Assembly (NCBI GenBank): GCA_029167225.1
Contig: JARFNK010000010.1
Span: forward strand, 124,001 to 188,000
DNA length: 64,000 bases
From: Sphingobium arseniciresistens
Lineage (GTDB): Bacteria > Pseudomonadota > Alphaproteobacteria > Sphingomonadales > Sphingomonadaceae
Direction of reading: 5' to 3'
The position numbers and the translations under genes are program-made. The notes under the pieces were generated by a model. It was not told where the DNA came from. It saw only the letters and a program-made list of their open reading frames with translations, and made no database searches. Shown in pieces: positions 24,554-36,000 of this stretch. Numbering within the stretch: position 1 is the stretch's first letter; each line of letters starts with the position of its first letter.

Positions 24554-26314
24554 ATGTCCTACAATGTCATTCGCCATCGCCTCAAACCCGCGCTTCTGGC
24601 CTGCGCTGCCGGCGCCAGCCTGATGGCGAGCCCTGCCTTCGCGCAGGCGGTCGACCCGAACAAGCTGCTGGAGATCATGGTCGAGAAAGGCCTGGTCAGC
24701 CGCGCCGAGGCCGACGCGATGATCGCCGAGGCGCGTACCGCGCCGGCCTCGCCGCAGCAAGTCCAGGCCCCGATCCAGGGCGGGGTTTCCGCCGACGGCA
24801 CCCAGACCATCCCCTATGTCCCGCAGGTGGTGCGCGACCAGATAACCGAGCAGGTCCGCACGCAGCTCGCCAGCCAGGCGCAGGCCGAAGGCTGGTCGAA
24901 GCCCGGCGAGACGCCCGAGTGGACTCGGCGCATCAGTCTCTATGGCGATATTCGTGCCCGCTATGAGGGCATCTTCATGGACAAGTCCAACTCGGACATC
25001 TTTCCCAATTATGGTGCGGTCAACCAGGGCGATCCCCAGAACATCAACCCCCGCACGCCCGGCTATGTCCCGCCCGCGTTTCTCAACACCCTGGAGAACC
25101 GCACCCGCTTCCAGCTTCGCGCGCGTCTCGGGCTCAAGGCCCAGATCGCCGACTGGGTTTCGGGCGACATCCGTATCGCCACCGGCAACGATCGCACGCC
25201 TGTATCGACCAACCAGACGCTGGGTGCCTTCGGCGGCGGCGGTTATCAGGTCTGGCTCGACCGCGCCGCGATCCATTTGACCCCGGTCAAGGGCGTGGGT
25301 GTCGATTTCGGCCGGTTCAGCAATCCTTTCTGGACCAGCGAACTGCTGTTCGATCAGGATCTGAACTTCGACGGCGTCGCGGTATCGGCACGCGGCAAGC
25401 TCGGCGACAATCTTGCCCTGTTCGGCACGGCGGGCGCGTTTCCGATCTTCAACTCCGATCTCAACCTCGGCTCGCGCAACGCGCCGGTGGGCACGGGCGG
25501 CCCCTATAAGAGCCAGGACAGATATCTGTTCGCGGTGCAAGGCGGCGCTGAGTTCAAGCCCATCGACCAGGTCAGCCTGCGTCTGGCGGGCGGCTATTTC
25601 CGGTTCGACAATGTCGAGGGCAAGCAGTCAGCGCCCTGCTACTGGTATGAGCTCACTTGCTCGACCGATGCGACCCGGCCTGCCTTCCAGCAGTTCGGCA
25701 ACAGCATGTTCCCGATCCGGAAAATCACTCCCAATCCCGCCGATCCGGTAGGATCGCCCGAGAACCAGTATTTCGGGCTCGCCTCGAAGTTCGAGATCCT
25801 GAATATCCATGGCGCGCTCGAATATCGCCCATCCGAGCGCTTCGGCGTCCGGCTCGAAGGCGACTATGTCCGCAATCTCGGCTGGAAGCGCGCGCTGGTC
25901 AGCACGCGGGCGATCAACAATCTCGGTGCCTCGACCACCATCCCGGACCCGAACGATTCGACCAAGACCATTACGGTCGCAGGGCCTTATGAGGGCGGTA
26001 ACAGCGGCTGGCACGTCCGCCTGGCCATCGGCTCCGCGCTCGATGCCAGTCAGGGCAATGTCACCGGCGCGCGCGCAGGCGACTGGAACGCCTGGGTCAG
26101 CTACCGCCGCCTCGAAAGCGACGCGGTGCTCGATGCCTTCACCGATAGTGATTTCCACATCGGCGGCACCAATGCGCGCGGCTGGCAGGTCGGCGGCAAC
26201 TACGCGGTCGCGCCCAATCTGCTGTTCGGCGGACGCTGGATGTCGGCCGAGGAAATCGCGGGTTCGCCTTTCTCGGTGGACCGCTTCTTCATCGACCTGT
26301 CGACGCAGTTCTAA
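24554..26314 (+). CDS. Putative porin, outer-membrane beta-barrel
   Basis: A 586-residue protein with signal peptide (LKPALLACAAGASLMASPAFA), a short helical segment (VDPNKLLEIMVEKGLVSRAEADAMIAEA in pieces) that may trimerise or bind peptidoglycan, and then a beta-barrel: RRISLYGDIRARYEG, RFQLRARLGLKAQIADW, ending DRFFIDLSTQF with terminal Phe. It matches the putative porin family found near large surface-protein genes in proteobacteria. AGGGGGAAA precedes ATG 24554; an in-frame ATG at 24506, just after the tonB stop, would add 16 residues. Its likely role is solute uptake or support of the surface structure. Confidence 0.82.
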   Translation: MSYNVIRHRLKPALLACAAGASLMASPAFAQAVDPNKLLEIMVEKGLVSRAEADAMIAEARTAPASPQQVQAPIQGGVSADGTQTIPYVPQVVRDQITEQVRTQLASQAQAEGWSKPGETPEWTRRISLYGDIRARYEGIFMDKSNSDIFPNYGAVNQGDPQNINPRTPGYVPPAFLNTLENRTRFQLRARLGLKAQIADWVSGDIRIATGNDRTPVSTNQTLGAFGGGGYQVWLDRAAIHLTPVKGVGVDFGRFSNPFWTSELLFDQDLNFDGVAVSARGKLGDNLALFGTAGAFPIFNSDLNLGSRNAPVGTGGPYKSQDRYLFAVQGGAEFKPIDQVSLRLAGGYFRFDNVEGKQSAPCYWYELTCSTDATRPAFQQFGNSMFPIRKITPNPADPVGSPENQYFGLASKFEILNIHGALEYRPSERFGVRLEGDYVRNLGWKRALVSTRAINNLGASTTIPDPNDSTKTITVAGPYEGGNSGWHVRLAIGSALDASQGNVTGARAGDWNAWVSYRRLESDAVLDAFTDSDFHIGGTNARGWQVGGNYAVAPNLLFGGRWMSAEEIAGSPFSVDRFFIDLSTQF

Positions 26315-26449
26315 AGAAAGATGTCGACCGCGACGCTCCTCTTCGTCTCCACCTGGCTGCGGACGATTGCACCCGCAGACAGGTGTCCGCACCCGGCTTC
26401 GTCCGTCGCCCTCAGCGGGCGGAGCCGGGTCACGCGAAGCATCGCGGCG

Positions 26450-27004
26450 ATGTCGCTTAATGGAGTCACCACCCTATTCCAGCGCCTCCGCGTCGGAATC
26501 CGTTCGCTTCGCTTCCCCTTTGCGCGGCTAACGGTTCGTCCACTGGCCTGCGCGAGCGCGCGATTGCTCCTTTCGCGCGCTCGCGTCTTTTCTCTTGGCG
26601 GTCTGCTCGCACTGGTCCCGGCTGGGAGCACGCAAGCTCAGAGCCCACCGGAGCTAGCGTCTCCTGAAGCCGCGCCATCAACACAGGGGGGAGAAGCGAG
26701 CGGCGCCCGCGAGCCGGTTCGCATCGGTGGCGAGGCACCCGCCACACCCTGCGTCGAGGTCGAAGTCGCCGGTTACAAAGCCGGCCATCTGGATTGCGCG
26801 ACGCGGCGGCTGACCGAGGCTGCCCGCATCGCACGAGAGCAGGCGCGTGCCAGCATGGATATGCCGGTCCCCGAGGCCGGATCGCCCGACGTCCAGGTGG
26901 GCGTCGCCAACCAGACCGCGACACGTTTGCGCATGGGCGACGCGCTTGGCCGATCGGTCAACCCCGAACGTCCCAATCGGCCGCCCGCAGGGCCGCGCCG
27001 ATGA
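26450..27004 (+). CDS. Hypothetical exported protein, 184 aa
   Basis: A basic N-terminal region ending in a hydrophobic stretch (VFSLGGLLALVPAGSTQAQS) suggests export with a late cleavage site. The mature part is Pro/Glu/Ala-rich followed by a compact segment reading CVEVEVAGYKAGHLDCATRR and LTEAARIAREQARASMDMPV, with two cysteines that could pair. The exact start is uncertain: several upstream in-frame starts exist and no strong ribosome-binding site was seen. Directly upstream of the tpsA gene, it may be a TpsA accessory. Family not recognised. Confidence 0.6.
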   Translation: MSLNGVTTLFQRLRVGIRSLRFPFARLTVRPLACASARLLLSRARVFSLGGLLALVPAGSTQAQSPPELASPEAAPSTQGGEASGAREPVRIGGEAPATPCVEVEVAGYKAGHLDCATRRLTEAARIAREQARASMDMPVPEAGSPDVQVGVANQTATRLRMGDALGRSVNPERPNRPPAGPRR

Positions 27005-27099
27005 CCAGCATTCCCGTGGGCCGCAGCGCCCGCACCGCCACATCGATCGAACATGAGGCGTCCGCTGAATGCGGCGCCCAGGACTTTTGGAGACCCAAG

Positions 27100-30000
27100 A
27101 TGAACGCCACCCGCAGCAAGCTGCTCATCACCGTTTCGGCAGGCGCCCTGCTCCTCTCCGGCGCCGCACTGGCACAGGATCGTTCGGGAGCGCCCCTGTT
27201 CGGCAGCCGTGGCGGTGGCTCCACCAGCGACCCGGCTGCAGCCGCCGCGAACGCCGCGTTGGAGCAGGCAACACGTCAGGCCCAAACCAACAGCGCCACC
27301 CAGCGCGCGATCGAGGCGTTCCGCCAGGCCGCCCAGACGCGCGCAGCAATGCAGGACGCCCAGGTGCAGGCCCGCGCCGCCGCCAAGGCCGCGCAGAGTC
27401 TCGTGCCCAATGGGCTCAATCCAGGCGGACTTCAGGTCGCAGGCGAGATCGCGATCGATCCCAGCCTCTGGCTTGGCGCCAAATCGCCGACGCAGACGAC
27501 CGGAACGGACGGGCGCACCAGCGTCTTGGTCGAGCAGACCCAGCAAAAAGCCATCCTCACCTGGGACAGTTTCAATGTCGGTCGCGACACCGATCTCGCC
27601 TTCCGCCAGGACGGCACCGACTGGGTCGTGCTCAATCGCGTGCGCGACATCAACCCCAGCCGCATCGAGGGCACCATCAAGGCGCCCGGCACGGTCCTGA
27701 TCCTTAACCAGAATGGTGTCCTGTTCAGCGGCACATCGCAGGTCAACGTCCGCAATCTCGTCGCCGCCGCCGCCACGATGAGCGATGACCAGTTCCTCAA
27801 TCGCGGTATCTACAGCCAGGTCACGGGCGCCAATTACGCGGCGGCCTTCGCCAACGCCGGCGGCGCGGTGAGGGTTGAGGCCGGCGCCCAGATCAACACC
27901 GCCGCGCCGACGTCGGTCACGGCGGGCGGCGGCTATGTCATGCTGCTCGGCAAGGAGGTCACCAACACCGGCTCGATCACGACACCCCGCGGCCAGACAC
28001 TTCTCGCGGCGGGCGACAATTTCCTGGTTCGCGCGGGCGTCGGCACGGAAGCCAATCAATATTCGACGACGCGCGGCAACGAGGTGCGTTCGCTCCTCAA
28101 TGCCGACAGCAGTGCCGGATCGGTCGTCAACAATGGCCTCATCGAAGCCACGCAGGGCGACATCACGCTGACTGGCCGCACTGTCCGACAGGAGGGCGTC
28201 GCGCTCGCCACCACCTCGGTCAACCAGCGCGGCTCCATCCATCTGAGCGCCTCGGCCAGCGACACCAAGGGATCGGTGACGCTCGGCAAGGACGGCCTCA
28301 CCATCATCCTTCCCGAACTCGACAGCAAGGACACCGCCCTCGACGCGCAGCGCGACGCGATCATCGCGGAATCGAGCGTCCAGGACAGCGCGCGCCAGCA
28401 GGCGAATTTCGGGCAGTTCGACACTCTCGCCAAGCTCCAGGATCGCCGCGACCAATCGCGCGTCGAGATCGTCTCGGGCGGCAACGTCCTGTTCGAAGGC
28501 GGCTCGCAGACCAGCGCGCAGGGCGGGCAGGTTTCGGTTCAGGCCAATGCGGGCCGCATCACCGTCGCCGACGGCGCGCGCATCGACGTCTCGGGCGTCA
28601 TGGGCGTCGCGCTCGACATGGAGAGCAATTCCATCAAGGTGAACGTGCAGGGCAACGAACTGCGCGATTCCCCGCAGAACCGCGACACCGCTGGACTCAA
28701 GAGCCAGGATGTCTGGGTCGACGTGCGTGACCTCGTCCTGCTGCCGTCGGGCACCGGGGGCTATGAAGGCGACCGCTGGTATACGCCAGGCGGCCTGCTC
28801 GAAGTCGGCGGCTGGCTCGGCAACACCGCCCATTCGATTGGCGAATGGAGCGCGGTCGGCGGCACGATCACGCTCGCGGCGAAGGAGGTGGTCGCCGAGA
28901 AGGGCGCTGTGTTCGATCTTTCAGGCGGCAGCCTCGACTATCAGGGCGGCTATATCCGTTCGACCCGCGTCATGGGCGCGGATGGCAAGCTTTACGACAT
29001 CGCCCAGGCGCCCGCCGGGATGGCGATGCTCGGCTATGGCAATGTGTTCGTGCGCAAGCATGAGCGCTGGGGTGACGCGCTTACCCAGAGCTGGTCCGAC
29101 AAGCTGTTCAGCGGGCGTGAAAGCGCGCGCTGGGAGGACGGCTATAGCGTTGGCCGCGATGGCGGCCGCCTCATCCTCTCCGCGCCGACCGTGTTGTTCG
29201 ATGCCGACATCCTCGCCGAAACGATCACCGGCGGCCGCCAGCACATCGCCCGGCCCAGCGGCACCGTCACCGACGGCTACAAGCTCGGCCAGAACCAGGC
29301 CGCGCTCGCCGGTGGCCTCATCCTCGGCAACTATAACGCGCTCGGTCTGCTCGGCGGGTTCAATAGTGACGTGCGGATCGCCGATGGATCCTTGATGGTT
29401 GGGCTCGACGACCCAGTTGCGCCGGACCAAGTCAACACCGCCTGGTTCGATGGCGAACGGCTATCTTCGTTCGGGTTGGGTCGCATCGAACTCAATACAA
29501 GTGTCAAAGCGGTGGTCGATGCTGACTTGACCATGGCCAATGGCGGCCAGTTCAGCATTACCGCGCCCAATACCGACATCTCGGCCAAAGTGACCGCGCA
29601 TGGCGGCGATATCACGCTTACCAATGTATACAGGACCCAGAGCGGCAGCGTCGCCGCTGGCCAGGGCTCGATCGTGCTCCACGACGGCGCGGCGCTCGAC
29701 GTCTCGGGCAAATGGACCAACGCCTTCCAGAGCCCCGACGACCTGTCGGGGCTGGCGTTCCTTGATGGCGGCACCGTCAACATCCGCTCCACCCAAGATG
29801 TCGTGCTTGAGGAAGGCTCGCTGATCGACGTCTCCTCGGGGGCAGCCCTGCTCGCCGACGGATCGCTGGCGGGTGGGCGCGGCGGCGATGTCTCGTTGAT
29901 CGCTGACATCCGTTTCAATACCACCGCCAACAACAGTTCCGGCAGCGTGGTGCTCGACGGTACGCTCAAGGCGAATGGCGTGCTCGGCGGCGGCACGCTC

Positions 30001-33000
30001 ACCATCGAGGGCGGGCCGGGAATTGTGATCGGCGGCGGAATGCTGGCCGAAAACGGCACGCTGAGCGCGGGCGAGACCTCGTTGGTGGACCTCACTACCA
30101 CTGAGGCGATCACCGTGCGGATGGGTGACACGCTCCCCGCTGACTTCGGATTCACCAAGACTCGGGCTAATCCCGGCGAGCAGATCGGCGGCGCGCCCAA
30201 CTTCTCGGCCGCAAGTCCGGTCACCCTTGCCGCGGCGTGGCAACCGCCGCAGCCGGCGGTCAGCTCCTACACGATTTTCTTCACCGATGGCACCGCGGTG
30301 TCCGTCTTCTCCGGTGCCAGCAACACGCCGCCAACTATTGCAGCCGGCAAAACGATCCGCTCGATCGATGCGCCGGGCCTGTTTCCCAAGGACTATGTCC
30401 TGCCGGCGAATGCTTTCCCGAACGGCATCGCCATCCAGCCCTCGCAGGCGATCGCCAAGGCCGGCACCCCTGCGCCGGTCGATGCCACGATCGCCGCCGG
30501 CGCCAGGATTCCGGCCGGCACGCGTGTGGCCAGTCCGGTGCGAGTGCAGAAGCTCCAATATCTGGATACGTCGCTGTTTCAGCAGGGCTTCTCCAACTAC
30601 GTGATCGATGGCCACCAGGGATTGGCCGTGCTGCCCGGCACGAAAATCGAAGGCGTATCGCCGGTCTATCGCCTCAAGGCCGATGGGTTCGACGTCGCCA
30701 CCGGCGCGAGGCCCGATGCGGGGCTCGAGCTGTGGACGCCGCCCGTTTACCAGGAGGATGCGGTCAACGACCGCTTCGTTCAGCGCACCGGCACCAATAT
30801 CCAGCTCAATTCGAACGCCAGCACGCCATTTGGCAACACTGTCGGTAGCGGTGGCAGCGTCGTGATCGGCACGCAGGCTGAGGTGACGGTCGATCCCGGC
30901 AGCCGGATCGCGATCGGCACCACCGGCACGATTTTCGTCGATGGACGCCTCACCGCGTCCGGCGGGAACATCGACCTGATCCAGTCCAATGTCGCTTCGC
31001 TTGTCGGTGTGCCCGCCGATCCGTTGGTGGGGCAGCGCGCTATCACGGTGGGCGAGCATGCGGTGCTCGACGTGGCCGCTCGCGCGGTGACGGCGACGGG
31101 CCGCGATGGGCTGCGCTACGCATTGGTGCCCGATGGCGGCAGCATCACGATCGGCGCGCCGACCCTGCTTGCCAATCCCGGAAGCATTGCCCAAGCGGCC
31201 GAGGCGTTCATCGTGATCAAGCAAGGCGCTGTCCTTGATGCGAGCGGTGCCAGCGCCGTGATCGACCTGCCGCGGGACGGCGGGCTGGGCGATCGCTCGA
31301 CACCGCTCACGCTCGCCAGCAATGGCGGCACGATCGCGCTGAACAGTTTTTATGGCCTCTATCTCGACGGCACGATGCGCGCGAACGCCGGTGGCGCTGG
31401 TGCTATGGGCGGTTCGCTCATTCTCGCTCTGGAAACGCCGCGCTACAGGACGAGCACCGCCCAGCCGCTAATTCCTGACGATGTCCGCTACATCCGTGAA
31501 CTGGTGATCGGCCAGGATTACGAAGCGAGCGGATCAGGCGGCCCGCTCCAGACCGGCACCGCGCGGATCAGCGTCGAGCAGATCGACGCGGGCGGCTTCG
31601 ACAATTTTACCGCCTATGCCGATGTGCTCCGCTTCGACGGGAACGTCGACCTGGCCGTGGGCAATGCCTTGTCGCTCTATTCCGGGATCAACGCCACCGA
31701 TGGCTCGGACATGGCGGTGCGGTTGGCCGCTGACTATGTGCTGCTGAGTGGCTCGGCCTATCAGTCGATCGAAGGAAATCCGATCTATCCCAAGGCCGGC
31801 GGTCCGATCGGCACCCCGTCGACACGCCCCACTAGCGCGACGCTGACCGTAGATGCCGATTTCCTCGATGTCGTGGGGCTGACGCTCTACGGCGTCAAGG
31901 GCAGCGTGCCTCTATCGAGCGGCAGCCGCGCCTTCGACTATGCGGGCTTCGACAAGGCGACGCTGAACAGCCGCGGTGACATCCGAATGCGCGGAAGCAT
32001 AAGCGGCGCGCGGGAGATGGATCTCAACGCCGCGCAGATCTACCCCGAAGGCGGCGGTACGATCATGGCGAAGGATCTGGTGCGCATCGGCCGTATCGGC
32101 GACCTGCTGCCGGCGATGCCCTATTCGGCGTTCGGCACCCTCGGCATCTACGCGACCGAGATTGAGCAGGGCGGCATCCTGCGCGCGCCGCTGGGCAGGA
32201 TCACGCTTGGAACCGACCTGGTGCTGCAGAACGGTGCCGCCTCGGCCCCGATCGCCGAAAAGGTCACATTGCTGCCGGGCAGCATCACGTCGGTCAGCGG
32301 CAATGGCCTGATGCTGCCCTATGGCGGCACGATCGACGGCATCACCTACATGCACGGCGCGGGGACCGTGACAGGATCGATCGACGTGCTTCCTGGTGTA
32401 ACGCTTGGCGGCAAGGCGTTCGAGGTTCAAGAGGGCGCACTGATCGATCTCTCGGGCGGCGGCGACCTGCTTGGCGCCGGCTTCACAAGCGGTCGTGGCG
32501 GTTCTGTGGACGTTCTCACGACTGCGCTCGCCAATGCCAATCCGGCCTATGCCCTCAGCGCTTCGGGCAACGAAGTCTATGCGATCGTGCCGGGGGTCCA
32601 GAACGGCTATGCGCCGCTTGACACCACCAATGGCGCGATCCCCGAGGTCGGTCGCCAGATCACCATTCCCGACGGCGTTCCGGGCCTCAAGGCCGGCACC
32701 TATACGCTGATGCCGGCGCGCTATGCGATGCTGCCGGGCGCCTATCGCGTCGAGTTGGGCGCGCGCCAGACGAGTCTGGCCGGCGGCGCGATCGATGCCG
32801 GCGCAGGCACCTGGGTCGTCCAAGGTTATCAAGGTCTTTCAACCAACGGCTATCGCGATGCTCTGCCCACGCAGATGCTGATCTCGTCCGGCACGGCGGT
32901 GCGCACCCAATCCCAATACAATGAGATGCGTTACGACCAGTTCCTGGTCGCCGATGCCGCAAAGTTCGGAGCGCCGCAGCCGGTGCTGCCGCGCGATGCG

Positions 33001-36000
33001 CACAACCTGTATCTGAGATATGCCCTGCAGCCGAGCGCTACCGAGGAGGCGCTACGCTTCGACGGCGAAGCCGACTTCACGCCGGGCCAGGGTGGCCAGG
33101 GTGGCAGTCTATTCGTCACCAGTGCCTTCACGGGCATGAAGCTGGAGATTCTTGCCGACGACGCAGCCGCGAACACCGGCTTCACGTCGCTGCGCGCGTC
33201 TGATCTCAACGGCATCGGCGCCCAGCGCATGGCGCTCGGCGGCAATTTCCAGTTATTCAGCGACACCAACCAGCTCAGCATGCGCAGCTTCGCCAACTCG
33301 GTGACAGTGCGCGAAGGCGCGGTGTTGGCGGCACCGGAGATACTGCTGCTCGCCACAAACGGCGGCGTCACGATTGAGGACGGCGCGACGGTCACCACGA
33401 TCGGCAAGGGGGCTGACACGCCCTATTCGGCCGGCGAGGGCTATGCCTATGCGGTCGATCTGGGTGTGAATGCGCTGATCCTCTCCAACGGTGTTCTCAA
33501 TCTCAATTCGCGCAGCGGCGCAGGCACGGGCGGCGGCGGCATCACCATTGGCGATGCCGACCTCCTCACCGAAGGCACGCTCGCCTTCGCTACCAACACC
33601 GGCGGAAAGCTGACGCTCGGCGACGGGGCACGCTACGGTGCGAAGTATCTCTCGTTGGTCGTGCCGACCATCAACATCGGCGAAGAATCGGCACTGGCGG
33701 ATGCCGTGGCGGCCGGCGTGCTGCCCGATGGACTGGTCTTCAACCAGAAGATCTTCGCGGACCTGCTGCGCGGCAATGTCGCCCCCGGCGTGCCCAAGGT
33801 GGAGACGCTGATACTGTCGGCGAGCGGATCGGTGAACTTCTTTGGCTCGGTCACGCTCGACACGATCGATCCGACCACCGGCAAGTCCAGCCTTGCTCAA
33901 TTGGTGCTCAACACGCCCGGCATCTATGGCCTGGGTGGTGCTGGCGACACCGCCACTCTCACCACCGGCGCGCTGTTCTGGAATGGCGTGAGCGACGGCA
34001 AGCGGCGCGATACCAATTCGGAACCCGGCAGCCTGCCGCCCGCGGCGGTGATCCCCGGCGGCGCGGGCACCGGCAGCGGCAAGCTCCACATCATCGCCGA
34101 CCGGATCGAGTTCGGCTATGAGCCCTTCGCCCTGGCGGACACGCAGCTCACCCTTGACCGGACCGTGCTGGGCTTTTCGGAGGTCGACCTCACCGCCGCT
34201 GATCGGATCACCTCGAACAGCCACAACAGGCTCTCGGTCTATCAGTCGAAGGCGAGCGACGGCAGCTTCAGCGGCGGCAACCTCAACCTCGTCACGCCGC
34301 TGCTGACTGGCGAGGGCGCTTCGGTGACGCAGATCGCCGCTGGCGGCAATCTGCTGTTCACGTCGCCCCAGGGAACAACGCCCGCCGCCAATGACGTGCT
34401 TGGCGCGGAGATCAGCCTCAAGGGCAGCACCGTCACGATCGATGGCACCGTCTCGCTCCCGACCGGCAAGCTGTCGGTGGAGGCGGATGGCAACGTCCTC
34501 CTCACCGACCACGCACAGATCGACCTTTCGGGCCGCGCCGTCGAGATGTTCGACGTGACCAAATATAGCTGGGGTGGCGACCTGGTGCTCGCCAGCGCGA
34601 ACGGTGACATCCGCCAGGCGGCGGGCTCGAAGATCGACCTGTCGGCGGAGAACAACGCCGCCGGCACGCTTGCCGCTACCGCGACCGGCGCGGGTGCCGG
34701 CCTCGTCGACCTGGTCGGCACGATCCTGGGCTCAGCGAGCGGTGAGCATGACGCGGGCGGGACGATGGTACCTTGGCTGGGCGGCCAGATCGACATTCGC
34801 GCGCAGACGATTGCGGACTTCACTGGCCTCAACCAACGACTGAGCAACGGTGAGATGTTCGGTGCGCGCGGTTTCCAGATCAAGCAGGGCGACCTCGTCA
34901 TCGGCGACGAGCTGAAGGCCAACAGCATCAGCGTGTCGGTCGACGGCGGCAGCCTGACCGTCACCGGCAAGGTGGATGCGAGCGGCGCCGAGGTCGGCAC
35001 GATCCGGCTCGGCGCGCGCGACGGGCTGATTCTGGCGCCCACGGCGGTGCTTGACGCGCATGGCACCATGTTGCGCGTCGACAGCCGCGGCCAGCCGATC
35101 GACTCGCCCAACCGCGCGATCGTCGAACTGACCGCCACCAGCGGACGCCTGACGCTCGCCCCGGGCGCCACGATCGACGTCCGCTCGGCGGACGGCATCG
35201 CGCGCGGCACGGTGACGCTCAACGCGCCTCGCCTCACCGAGACCGGCGGCGATATCGACATCGACGCATCCGGCACGGTGACGATCGACGGCGCGAAGAG
35301 CGTCGCGGTCAACGGCTTCTGGCGCTACACCGATGCGCCCGCCGGAACGCCGGGAGACGACGGCAAGCCGATCCAGACGGTCGACCAGACCTATCTCGAC
35401 GCGATCCACGGCAAGAGCACGGCGTTCATGAACGCGGCGTTCGGCAATGACGACCTCCAGGGCCGTCTGGCCGGCCTCAGGGCCTATGGCGATGCCTATC
35501 ACCTGCGCCCCGGCGTCGAGATCGCGAGCGCCACGTCCGACGGCAATCTGGTAGTGACCGGCGATATCGACCTGTCGGGCTATCGCTACGGCCCCGGCAT
35601 CGACCCGGCGGTGCGCGGCTCGGGCGAGCCGGGCGCGCTCCTCCTGCGCGCCGGTGGCGATCTCACCATCAAAGGCAGCATCAACGACGGCTTCGCGCCG
35701 CCGTCGCGCACGCCGGACGACAATGGCTGGGGCGTCACCGGTCTGCTCGCGGAGGATTTCACCACCACTATCCCCACCTTGCTTCAGGGTTCGGCTTTCG
35801 GCAACTCGACGACGCTGCCGTTCAGCTTTGGCCAGAGTTTTGGTTTCGACATCACCGCCCGCGATTTCTCCGTCCCGGTCGGTCTCGTCATCCCGTTTGA
35901 GTTCGTGGCCAGCGACTATTTTGAGTATACTGACGCCGACTATAATTACGTGCCGTGGCGAGCGACCGCACCGATCTGGGATGCGGACGGCAACCTGCTC

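Noticed and set aside
26794..27099. Extending tpsA upstream to 26794
   Set aside because: The extra 102 codons overlap the 184-aa gene and would bury the signal peptide, which starts at 27100.
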